In this document: positions 16,728-24,827 of the stretch, in pieces | Position numbering within the stretch: the first letter of the stretch is position 1 | Layout of the letters: every line of letters begins with the position of its first letter | Assembly (NCBI RefSeq): GCF_022627575.1 | Contig: NZ_JADEYQ010000012.1 | Coordinates: 1 to 64,000, forward strand | Source: Sphingobacterium rhinopitheci | GTDB taxonomy: Bacteria > Bacteroidota > Bacteroidia > Sphingobacteriales > Sphingobacteriaceae | Reading direction: 5' to 3' | Length of the DNA: 64,000 bases | Notes under the pieces: model-generated | Seen by the model: only the letters and a program-made list of their open reading frames with translations | The model's database searches: none | What the model was told of the DNA's origin: nothing | Position numbers and translations under genes: made by a program

Positions 16728-17630
16728 TTATAATACTTTTCTATGTTGATTTTTAAAATTTATTAAATCCAGATAGGTATATAATGGACATGCTCCATCT
16801 TTGGAAGCGACAAAAGCAGATAACAGCGTGGCAAATTCCAGCGCAAATTCTATCGCTTCATCATTCAGTTTATGGGCCAAGAAACCCGCTAAGAAAGCAT
16901 CACCAGCACCCACAGTATCTTGTACATCAATTGCATATGCACTAACAATAAAATGCTCACCATTAGAATAATACAAGGATCCATTTGCACCTTTTGTTAA
17001 TATAATTTCTTTGATTTTGGGATAAGCATTTAGGATCGCCGTCAAACAGTTAGATTCTGTAAGATCCAAAGCGCCCAGCCATTTACCCAATAGCAGAAGT
17101 TCATCATCATTAATTTTGAGGCAATCCACGTAGCTCAGAAATTCTTTTAAAATATCTACATCATAAAATGGTGCGCGTAAATTAACATCCATAACTACAT
17201 AATTACTATAATTCAAATAAGATCTTAGGGTCTGCATTGAAATAGGATTACGTAGCACCAAACTACCGAATATAAAAGCATCACTATTGCTAATTTCGGC
17301 AGCAACAGTATTATCAAAAGGTATATAATCCCAAGCTACATTTTCTACGATTGTATAAGTAGGCTTACCAGCGTCATCCAGTTCAACATCTACTCTAGAT
17401 GTTGGATACTCGGAGCTAACAGCACAAAATACAGGATCTATTTCTAAGTCTTTAATCGCTTGTAATAAATCATTACCTAAGACGTCATTGCCTACTTGTG
17501 ATATTATCTTACTATTGACACCTTGTTTATTCAAGTGATAACAAACATTAAGAGGAGCACCACCAACACGAGCACCTTGCGGAAGAAGATCCCATAGAAC
17601 TTCGCCATAACATACTACATTTTTATTCAT
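16728..17630 (-). CDS. PfkB family sugar kinase (fructokinase-like)
   Basis: A 300-residue ribokinase-fold kinase. CYGEVLWDLLPQGARVGGAPLNVCYHL is the N-terminal PfkB motif with the sugar-binding GGAPxN, and DVQDTVGAGDAFLAGFLAH is the second motif with the catalytic aspartate in GAGD. The opening GEVLWDLLP is typical of bacterial fructokinases. It is the last gene of the four-gene sugar operon, 19 bases after the mannitol dehydrogenase family gene. The simplest reading is that a polyol is oxidised to a ketose such as fructose and then phosphorylated here to feed glycolysis. Confidence 0.88.
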   Translation of the reverse strand: MNKNVVCYGEVLWDLLPQGARVGGAPLNVCYHLNKQGVNSKIISQVGNDVLGNDLLQAIKDLEIDPVFCAVSSEYPTSRVDVELDDAGKPTYTIVENVAWDYIPFDNTVAAEISNSDAFIFGSLVLRNPISMQTLRSYLNYSNYVVMDVNLRAPFYDVDILKEFLSYVDCLKINDDELLLLGKWLGALDLTESNCLTAILNAYPKIKEIILTKGANGSLYYSNGEHFIVSAYAIDVQDTVGAGDAFLAGFLAHKLNDEAIEFALEFATLLSAFVASKDGACPLYTYLDLINFKNQHRKVL

Positions 17631-17649
17631 AATAAGGATTATTTATGGG

Positions 17650-19122
17650 TTATAAAGTTTTATAATAAGTGAAAAAGTCCCCCTTTTGAAAACTTATTAT
17701 AGCGTTCTTGTATAATTGATAAAATTTAGGCACTTCCTTTAAATTACCAAAAACAGGCTTGTATCCAATAAAATGATCGATAGAAAAAGATTCATCCGCA
17801 AACATATCTATCCAGATAGATTTTAATTGATCCTGAACATTGGCCATATTATTTTTATGTTTTTCCTTATTGAGGTACGCCCACCAAGCGGCAACGATTA
17901 TTGCGGAATATTCTAAGGCTGGTTCCTTCCTCTTTAGTTGCTTTAGTATAATAGGCAGAACAAATTTAGGAAATTTGTCCGATGAACCAGAGATAATACG
18001 AGCAGTACTATCGTTTATCATAGCGTTAGAAAATCGTGTTTTTACTTGTTCAAAATAAGTTTCATAATCTACATTAGGTAAATATGCTAGTTGGGGGATA
18101 ACTTCTAATTTTACAAATCGATTAAATAGCGATACAATAACGGGGTCATTTACTGCAGTATGTATAGTTTCATAACCGTAATAATCCCCTAAAAGGCCTA
18201 CTAGAGTATGTCCGGCATTGAGTATTCCGAGTTTCATGGCTTCATATGCTGATACATCAGCGACAAACTCTACGCCTATTTTTTGAAGAGCAGGAAAATT
18301 TGGATCGCCAACGTGTTTCTCTATAATCCATTGAAAATAATCCTCAGCAACAACTAAACAGTTGTCATTCAGCCCATATTGTTGATAAAATAATTCCCTA
18401 TCTATGGCATTAGGTACTGGTGTTATACGATCTACCATACTGTTGGGAAATTCTATATTTTGATTTGCCCAATCTTTAAGTTCAGGATCATATTCCTGTA
18501 GAAAACTTAACACTGCTAACTTAAGAATATTACCATTTCCTAAAATATTATCACAAGATAACAATATAATTGCTGGGCCATTCTGATCGCACCTACGCCG
18601 CAATCCTTTAGCTAAAAAACCGAATACCGTTTGCGGGTTCTCTTTGTGTCGAAGATCCTGTTGAATACGATCATCGTGAATCTTAAATTCCTGTTTTTCA
18701 AAATCAACCATATACCCACCTTCAGTAATAGTAAAGCTAATTACTTTAGTTTGTTGATCTGCTATTCTATCAATGATAGCTTCAGCATCCTCTTCAGCAT
18801 GAAGCATTTCAGCTATAGCATCAATAACGCGTACTTCTTCCGATTGATCTGCTGCTACCGTTCGTAAACAATATATCCCTTGTTGCTGGCGAAAATTGTG
18901 CACCAATGATTTGTCATTAGGCATCAAACCAACACCTGTTATTTTCCAATTGGCACTATTGACAGGATCAATTTCCAATAATCTGCTGATCGCATACGCT
19001 TGATGTGAACGATGAAAACCACCAATACCAATATGCACAATTTGAGATTTAGAATGTCTGAAATTTGGAATGATGACCTCTTTGGGAAGCAGATAACAAT
19101 TATCTTTTGAAAGTATATCCAT
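17650..19122 (-). CDS. Mannitol dehydrogenase family oxidoreductase
   Basis: A 490-residue NAD(P)-dependent polyol dehydrogenase (mannitol 2-dehydrogenase, arabinitol dehydrogenase or fructuronate reductase). IVHIGIGGFHRSHQAYAI is the N-terminal Rossmann motif of the family. The C-terminal domain holds the catalytic K-x5-N-x2-H pattern in EAMKLGILNAGHTLVGLLG. Normal length. It sits 6 bases after the permease gene and 19 before the sugar kinase. A polyol substrate giving fructose fits both the kinase and the transporter better than a uronate, but this is inference. Confidence 0.9.
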   Translation of the reverse strand: MDILSKDNCYLLPKEVIIPNFRHSKSQIVHIGIGGFHRSHQAYAISRLLEIDPVNSANWKITGVGLMPNDKSLVHNFRQQQGIYCLRTVAADQSEEVRVIDAIAEMLHAEEDAEAIIDRIADQQTKVISFTITEGGYMVDFEKQEFKIHDDRIQQDLRHKENPQTVFGFLAKGLRRRCDQNGPAIILLSCDNILGNGNILKLAVLSFLQEYDPELKDWANQNIEFPNSMVDRITPVPNAIDRELFYQQYGLNDNCLVVAEDYFQWIIEKHVGDPNFPALQKIGVEFVADVSAYEAMKLGILNAGHTLVGLLGDYYGYETIHTAVNDPVIVSLFNRFVKLEVIPQLAYLPNVDYETYFEQVKTRFSNAMINDSTARIISGSSDKFPKFVLPIILKQLKRKEPALEYSAIIVAAWWAYLNKEKHKNNMANVQDQLKSIWIDMFADESFSIDHFIGYKPVFGNLKEVPKFYQLYKNAIISFQKGDFFTYYKTL

Positions 19123-19128
19123 CTTTAA

Positions 19129-20049
19129 TTATATTGATCTTTTTTGGAATAAAACGGCTAATATGATAATAATCCCTTTGATAAGTTGTTGCAGATAAGC
19201 AGTTACATCAAGTAAATTCATTATGTTGCCGATCATACCTAATATAAATACCCCTAATAAAGTAAAAAATACTGATCCACGCCCACCAGCGAGAGAAGTA
19301 CCTCCAATAACTACCGCTGCAATGGCATCCAACTCCATACCAATTCCAATATTAGGAGATCCTACGCCTGTTCTTCCCACTACCATTAAGGCGGCTAGTG
19401 CTGTCAAAAAACCCGAAATAATATATACTAAGCATTTTGTACGCTCCACCGAAATCCCCGATAATCGTACCGCTTCTTCATTAGAACCTATAGCGATAAT
19501 ATGTCTACCGACCACATGGTACTTCAGTAAAACAAAAACAGCAATAAACAACCCAAAGAATAGCAGTGCAGACACAGGAATTCCAAATATACTCCCCGTT
19601 CCCAAATACATAATAGCAGCGGAATGTTCACCTACAGAGATAGGAGCTCCTTTTGAAGCTAAAAATCCTGCTCCACGTACGATCGTCATTAAGGCTAATG
19701 TCGCAATAAATGGTGCCATTCGTTGATAAGCAACAAGGTAGCCTGAAATAGCGCCAATACCAATCCCTAAAAGCAATACTATAGCAATGGCGGCAGCAAA
19801 ATATACTTCATAAGACAATATAGCAAAAGCAACACCTATAAACGCTAATATTGAACCTACAGAAAGATCGATTCCACCTGTCAATATTACCAAAAACATA
19901 CCAATCGATACTAATCCTATTGGAGCTACTTGACGCAATAAATTTTGTAAATTATTGCCTGACAAAAAAGAATCAGAAACTAAGCTAGAGCCAATCAGCA
20001 GCAGTAAAAATATAATTAGTGTGTTATTTTTTAATAATTTTTCTTTCAT
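19129..20049 (-). CDS. Sugar ABC transporter permease, RbsC-like
   Basis: A 306-residue inner-membrane permease of the ribose/xylose/polyol (CUT2) class with eight to ten helices. Motifs are LVILTGGIDLSVGSILAF early and the cytoplasmic coupling loop GSNEEAVRLSGISVERTKCLVY, followed by AIAAVVIGGTSLAGGRGS, all typical of RbsC. It lies 10 bases after the ATPase gene. A periplasmic binding protein, needed in this class for delivery of the substrate, is not encoded in the operon or elsewhere in the window. Confidence 0.92.
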   Translation of the reverse strand: MKEKLLKNNTLIIFLLLLIGSSLVSDSFLSGNNLQNLLRQVAPIGLVSIGMFLVILTGGIDLSVGSILAFIGVAFAILSYEVYFAAAIAIVLLLGIGIGAISGYLVAYQRMAPFIATLALMTIVRGAGFLASKGAPISVGEHSAAIMYLGTGSIFGIPVSALLFFGLFIAVFVLLKYHVVGRHIIAIGSNEEAVRLSGISVERTKCLVYIISGFLTALAALMVVGRTGVGSPNIGIGMELDAIAAVVIGGTSLAGGRGSVFFTLLGVFILGMIGNIMNLLDVTAYLQQLIKGIIIILAVLFQKRSI

Positions 20050-20059
20050 TACAATTCTA

Positions 20060-21541
20060 TTAATTAGCTCCTAAAGCCATTCTTAAAATAATTTCTTCCG
20101 AAAAATCGGATTTTTGAAGTTCTCCAATTAATTGTCCCTTACGGACAATAACAATACGATCTGACAATCCCATTAATTCATCCATATCCGAGGAAACCAT
20201 CAATATATAAACTCCTTGATCAGCTAACTCCTGGATAATCGTATATATCTCTGCTCTGGCACCTACATCAACACCACGTGTAGGTTCATCTACAAGCAAA
20301 ACTTGAGGAGCAACATTAAGCCACTTGGCCAAAATTACTTTTTGTTGATTCCCTCCCGACAATGATGCTAACGGATCATCCATAGACCCTATTTTAATCT
20401 GTAATTTTTGAATAAGTTGTAGAACAATTTCTTTTTCTTTACGGAGATTGATAAATCCCCAACGGTTTGAAATCTTCCCCAAATTAGTTAGGCTTATATT
20501 TTCTTTTATAGACATTGGCAAAATCCCACCTAATCGCTTTCTATCCTCAGGTACCATCCCCCAGCCGCCTTCTATCATACCTTTTGGATGACGTAAGACC
20601 ATTTTTTTATTATCTATAATTATTTCTGCCCTATTATTATAATTACCAAAAAGACTATCCAATATTTCGGTACGCCCTGCCCCAACCAAGCCACCAATAC
20701 CTAGAATCTCCCCTTTATTCAATATTAAGGATATTGGTTCTACTGACATAACTGTTTGTAGGTTATTAATTTGAATCTGTTTTCCATCCAAGGCAGTATA
20801 CCGTTTTTGGGGATACATTTGAGAAATAGAACGGCCTATCATCAAAGTAACCAAATCATCTTTGGATATATCTTTGGTAAATACGGTTTCTACAGAACGA
20901 CCGTCTTTCAAAACAGTAATTCTGTCCGTTAACTCCAATAGCTCATCCAAGTGATGAGATATATAAATGATAGCTACCCCTCTGTCCCTCAAACTTCTTA
21001 ATAAAACAAAAAGTTTGGCTAACTCAGCAGTTCCCAAAACTGCTGAAGGTTCATCAAGGATTAATAACTTAACATCTGACGATAAAGCTTTAGCAATTTC
21101 CACGATTTGCTGTTCCGCAATACTTAGCTTAGCCACCTTTTGACGTACATTAATTTGAAAACCCAGGGAATGTAACAATACTTCAGCGGATTTATTAATG
21201 TGGTTCCAGTTCAACCATTTCATAGAAGAACCTTTACCGAGATATATATTCTCGGCCACAGAAAGATCTTCCACCAAAGAAAACTCTTGATATATAATAC
21301 TTATTCCTAAAGATTTAGATATGGAGGGTGAAGTTTTTAGTAGCGGTTTATTTTCGAATATTATTTCACCTTCATCAGCTAAATGCGCACCAGAAATTAC
21401 TTTCATCAAAGTAGATTTACCCGCTCCATTCTCTCCCAACAAAGCATGGATCTCACCAGAAGTAACCTCCAGATTTACATCTTCTAAAGCTTTTACTCCA
21501 GCAAAATATTTTTTGATATGACGAAGCTTTAGCATAGGCAT
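20060..21541 (-). CDS. Sugar ABC transporter ATPase with two NBDs, RbsA-like
   Basis: A protein of about 493 residues made of two fused ATPase domains, as in RbsA/XylG/MglA. The first has Walker A GENGAGKST, signature LSIAEQQ and Walker B LLILDEPSAVL. The second has the family's usual altered Walker A (GLVGAGRTE), signature LSGGNQQKVILAKWL and LLVDEPTRGVDVG. It energises uptake through the adjacent permease. The frame opens at 21565, but MPMLKLRHIKKYFAG at 21541 (or the ATG at 21535) fits the family start. First gene of the operon, with LacI-type operator candidates 80-150 bases upstream. Confidence 0.92.
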   Translation of the reverse strand: MPMLKLRHIKKYFAGVKALEDVNLEVTSGEIHALLGENGAGKSTLMKVISGAHLADEGEIIFENKPLLKTSPSISKSLGISIIYQEFSLVEDLSVAENIYLGKGSSMKWLNWNHINKSAEVLLHSLGFQINVRQKVAKLSIAEQQIVEIAKALSSDVKLLILDEPSAVLGTAELAKLFVLLRSLRDRGVAIIYISHHLDELLELTDRITVLKDGRSVETVFTKDISKDDLVTLMIGRSISQMYPQKRYTALDGKQIQINNLQTVMSVEPISLILNKGEILGIGGLVGAGRTEILDSLFGNYNNRAEIIIDNKKMVLRHPKGMIEGGWGMVPEDRKRLGGILPMSIKENISLTNLGKISNRWGFINLRKEKEIVLQLIQKLQIKIGSMDDPLASLSGGNQQKVILAKWLNVAPQVLLVDEPTRGVDVGARAEIYTIIQELADQGVYILMVSSDMDELMGLSDRIVIVRKGQLIGELQKSDFSEEIILRMALGAN

Positions 21542-21620
21542 ATATATAATATAGTAATAGGACAACCAGCATCCAGCACGGATGTATAGGAATCAAATAA
21601 TACAGGTATTGTACTACTTT

Positions 21621-21635
21621 TGAACGATCGGTTCA
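21621..21635. promoter_or_regulatory. Inverted repeat upstream of the sugar operon
   Basis: TGAAC-N5-GTTCA with an internal GATC, between the LacI-type gene and the ATPase gene. It could be a second operator or part of the promoter. Binding is not shown. Confidence 0.3.
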
Positions 21636-21674
21636 TATATTTTTATAATTGGTCTAACTCAAATATATGAAAAA

Positions 21675-21692
21675 TGTTTAACCGTTTAAACC
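21675..21692. promoter_or_regulatory. Candidate LacI-family operator
   Basis: TGTTTAACCGTTTAAACC is a near-perfect inverted repeat around a central CG, the usual form of LacI/GalR family sites. Six of eight flanking positions match. It lies between the regulator stop (21728) and the first operon gene. Confidence 0.55.
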
Positions 21693-21727
21693 ACTTCAAC
21701 AAATTTAAAAATTCCCTGCCTAAACTA

Positions 21728-22741
21728 TTAATAAGAATAATTTAAGAGCGTAGATTTTTGAATCACCAATTGGGTACTAAATTTATTCTTATTTTTAACA
21801 TAATTGGGATTCAAAATTTGTGTTACAGCTTCTTTACTCATTTCTGCTATTGGTTGCTTAACATATGTCAATGGCGTTTTAAAAACAGTATATGCATCCG
21901 CTTGATCAAAACAAACTACACCAACTTGATCTGGTACCTCAATATTATGTTTAGATAATACGGCTAAGCCTGCCATAGCAATTCTATTGGTTAAAAAGTA
22001 TAAAACATCTACTTTGTCCTGTTCAATGGCATGCATAATGATTTGTTCTATACTATCTATCAATCTCTTTTCTGGAATTTCGTACAGAAAAAATTCGCTA
22101 TTATAGCGTTTATTTACAGATTCTACAAATCCTAGATTACGGTCATTCAGATGCTTTAAACTGGATTGAAGGGTAATAGCAGCAGGTCTTTTAAACCCTG
22201 ATTCAAAAAGATGTGTGACAACCTCTGCTGAAGCAGCATAATTATCAATATTTATGAACTTATGAGGATCAATAGAGGTAAACTCCCTATCCATAATAAC
22301 GTAAGGGATTCCTGAACGTTCGACAATATCTAGATATACATCAGCTTCTGCGGGTACCGCTAAAATTAATCCGTCTAACTGCTTAGCAACGAAAACCTCA
22401 ACAATGGACTTAAATCGCATTGCATCCTCATAAGCGCTAGCAAATATGACGTTATAACCTTGATTATGCGCTTCCATTTCAATGTATTGAGCCAGTTCTG
22501 AAGAAAAAATATTAGAAATATCAGCTACAATCAATCCCAAAGTATACGTTTTATTGGTTTTTAAACTTTGAGCAATTTGATTAGGTGTATAATTATACTT
22601 TATAGCCAATGTACGTATGCGATCAGCAGTGTGTATATTAATTCTATTTATGAATTTGCCGTTAAGTACATATGAAACCAAGGCAACAGAAACCCCCAGT
22701 TCCTGTGCTATATTTTTCATAGATACTTTTTTGTTGTACAT
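21728..22741 (-). CDS. LacI family transcriptional regulator
   Basis: A 337-residue regulator. The N-terminal helix-turn-helix VSMKNIAQELGVSVALVSYVLNGKF and hinge segment NYTPNQIAQSLKTNKTYTLGLI are typical, and the rest is the periplasmic-binding-protein fold that senses a sugar (VGVVCFDQADAYTVFKTPLTYVKQP is the family's late motif). It is just upstream of, and in the same direction as, the transport and catabolism operon, which it very likely controls through the site at 21675-21692. The inducer is unknown. Confidence 0.93.
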   Translation of the reverse strand: MYNKKVSMKNIAQELGVSVALVSYVLNGKFINRINIHTADRIRTLAIKYNYTPNQIAQSLKTNKTYTLGLIVADISNIFSSELAQYIEMEAHNQGYNVIFASAYEDAMRFKSIVEVFVAKQLDGLILAVPAEADVYLDIVERSGIPYVIMDREFTSIDPHKFINIDNYAASAEVVTHLFESGFKRPAAITLQSSLKHLNDRNLGFVESVNKRYNSEFFLYEIPEKRLIDSIEQIIMHAIEQDKVDVLYFLTNRIAMAGLAVLSKHNIEVPDQVGVVCFDQADAYTVFKTPLTYVKQPIAEMSKEAVTQILNPNYVKNKNKFSTQLVIQKSTLLNYSY

Positions 22742-23077
22742 TTTAATTTAGCGTTATTAAATTGATAATTAAGACCTAATTAACGAAATTATATCTATAA
22801 AACAATAAGTATTTCTACCTAAAGAATATATTAATGAGATTCATAGACCCAACAATAGATAATATTTATACAAATAGTTTGATTAATTAAGTTCATATTC
22901 TTAGCATGCATAGTAAACCTTTACAAGAGCAATACGTACGGTTAAAAACGAATAATAAATAGCCTCCTACTAATTGAAAGATTGTGATGACAATGCAGCA
23001 TTAAAAATATGTAATTCAAATAGCGAAAAACAAACCTTTATTAATTATGTTATAATTATTGTAAAACACATTCGATT
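22742..23077. other. Intergenic region without recognised features
   Basis: About 335 AT-rich bases between divergent genes. I see no coding frame, strong hairpin or exact TAnnTTTG element. Confidence 0.45.
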
Positions 23078-23302
23078 ATGAACAAACATATCTTAGTAGT
23101 TATTTTTCTATCGATTACTACAACAGTTTTCGGTCAAGAATTTAGCAGTTCTACTACACAAACATTTACCCAATCGGGTATAGGTATAGGATCAGCAATA
23201 GCCATTGTAGCTTCATGGGACAGGAATAAATCCATTCTTTGGGCAATATTGCACGGTATATTTGGGTGGTTTTATGTTATTTATTTTGCATTAACAAGAT
23301 AA
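23078..23302 (+). CDS. Small exported or membrane protein of unknown function
   Basis: A 74-residue protein with a signal peptide (MNKHILVVIFLSITTTVFGQ) followed by a glycine-rich hydrophobic helix (GIGIGSAIAIVASW) and a second hydrophobic helix (ILWAILHGIFGWFYVIYFAL). It probably has two membrane segments after processing, or the first segment is an uncleaved anchor. Similar short proteins with a W-x-x-x-HG-x-x-x-W-x-Y-V-x-Y helix occur in this phylum without known function. No clear operon partner. Confidence 0.6.
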   Translation: MNKHILVVIFLSITTTVFGQEFSSSTTQTFTQSGIGIGSAIAIVASWDRNKSILWAILHGIFGWFYVIYFALTR

Positions 23303-23405
23303 TAATATAAGGAATTAGATCAAAATAAGGCATTTTGGGTATATATATTCTTATCTAATTAGATTCTGAATGCTCTCTTATGCCTTAGCTCTATTTTATT
23401 TTAGT

Positions 23406-23413
23406 TACATTTG
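23406..23413 (+). promoter_or_regulatory. Promoter -7 element for the DEAD-box-like gene
   Basis: TACATTTG, 30 bases before the GTG start at 23443, an exact TAnnTTTG match. Confidence 0.45.
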
Positions 23414-23442
23414 CGTTTTAAAATACATATAAAAGTCATCCA

Positions 23443-24720
23443 GTGTCATTAGAGAAATTGAAACTTAGCAAGCGTCTTCATTCAAATATGAATGAATTAG
23501 GATATTTTACAGCAAAAGAAATACAAAATAAAGCACTTTCACGTATCGTCGGCGGTCATAACCTTATTGGAATTGCCCCTGAAGGTGCCGGCAAAACTAC
23601 TACTTACGTACTAGGTGTATTAATGCGTCTAAAATATACAGAAGATGAAGCTCCAAAAGTTTTAGTGCTAGCACCTAATGAAGAACGTATTAATGAAATA
23701 GTAGATCGCTTTTATACCATCAGTGGCAATAAAGACCTATATATAATGGGCCTTAAAGCAAGTGGAAGTATGGAAGAAGAGATCGAAGCATTGGTCCGTG
23801 GTGTCGATATCGTTGTAGCAACACCAAATCGTGCCCGTGCCGTATATTTAAAGCTTGGCCTTAACTTGAATCGTATTCAGACATTTATTATTGATGATGC
23901 TGAAGAGATCATTAAACAGGGTATGCAAACAACCGTTAGAGAGTTGGCACAAAGCTGTGGGAAAGTTCAATACTTAGCTTTTAGCACAGTGGAGCATGAA
24001 AAATTACATTTAATGATTGATCCATTCATGCCAATGGCTACCGTTATAGAAGTAGAAGAATTAGGTGAAACAGTACTTGATACACATGACTTAATGTTAT
24101 ACCAAGTTCCTAATTTTACAACGAAGATCAATTTATTGAATCTACTACTGCGTGATGATGAAGTATTTGACAAGGTAGTGGTATTTGTTAATAGTAGATT
24201 GACAGCGCAGAAATTAAGTGAAAGCTTACATGCTAAAAAAGGTGAAGTAACCTTATTAAATCCATTCTTCCATGATGAAGAAGGCATAACTGACATCAAC
24301 ATATTCAAGAAAATGCCAGCGTGCCGTGTATTAATAGTAGCACACGAAGGATCCGATGATGTAGATACTAGCGGTATTCCTTTTATTTTCCATTTTGAAA
24401 TTCCGGAAAATAAGGATCGTTTTATACAATACAATTTAGCGTCATCAAATGATGATGATGTTATCTCGATAACTTTTGCAACCGATATCGAACTTCCCGA
24501 AGTAAAAAAAATTGAGCAATCGTTAGGTAAGAAGATTCCAACAATTCCATTGCCCGAAGATTTGATAATCTTTCAAGCTTCAACGTCAGCAAAGGATAAG
24601 AATAAAGAAGACGATACAAGAGGTGGTGCTTTTCACAAGAAGAAAGAAAGTAATAGCAAAACATACAATTATGGCGGTGGCACAAAGGCTAAAATGACCA
24701 TGAAGAAAAAGAAAGGTTAA
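23443..24720 (+). CDS. Degenerate DEAD-box helicase-like protein
   Basis: A 425-residue two-domain protein of the DEAD-box RNA helicase fold, starting at GTG. Domain 1 keeps Walker A (APEGAGKTT, 45-53), motif Ib VATPNR and motif III FST. The DEAD box reads DDAE (151-154), and the Q-motif has lost its proline (GYFTAKEIQ). In domain 2 the motif VI H-R-x-G-R-x-G-R arginines are replaced by IQYNLASSN (about 325-334). Without these arginines ATP hydrolysis should be poor. A basic GG/K-rich tail (TKAKMTMKKKKG) could bind RNA. Probably an RNA-binding or scaffolding relative rather than an active helicase. Confidence 0.8.
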   Translation: MSLEKLKLSKRLHSNMNELGYFTAKEIQNKALSRIVGGHNLIGIAPEGAGKTTTYVLGVLMRLKYTEDEAPKVLVLAPNEERINEIVDRFYTISGNKDLYIMGLKASGSMEEEIEALVRGVDIVVATPNRARAVYLKLGLNLNRIQTFIIDDAEEIIKQGMQTTVRELAQSCGKVQYLAFSTVEHEKLHLMIDPFMPMATVIEVEELGETVLDTHDLMLYQVPNFTTKINLLNLLLRDDEVFDKVVVFVNSRLTAQKLSESLHAKKGEVTLLNPFFHDEEGITDINIFKKMPACRVLIVAHEGSDDVDTSGIPFIFHFEIPENKDRFIQYNLASSNDDDVISITFATDIELPEVKKIEQSLGKKIPTIPLPEDLIIFQASTSAKDKNKEDDTRGGAFHKKKESNSKTYNYGGGTKAKMTMKKKKG

Positions 24721-24764
24721 TATTTAATCCTGTAGGAAATAGTATTCTGCAACTGATTATATTT

Positions 24765-24814
24765 TATCCTAAATAACAAAAGCCGTAGTGATACGGCTTT
24801 TGTTATTTAGGATA
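24765..24814. terminator. Bidirectional intrinsic terminator
   Basis: A perfect 23-base stem around ACAAAAGCCGTA with loop GTGA, with A/T tracts built into the arms, between the convergent helicase-like and peptidase genes. Confidence 0.85.
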
Positions 24815-24827
24815 ATTACTTTTATTA

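Noticed and set aside
19223-19726. 167-codon plus-strand frame opposite the sugar permease
   Set aside because: It mirrors the codon pattern of the permease gene and is proline-rich in the way antisense frames of membrane proteins are.
24461-24685. Minus-strand frame within the DEAD-box-like gene
   Set aside because: It is antisense to the low-complexity tail of a real gene and resembles nothing known.
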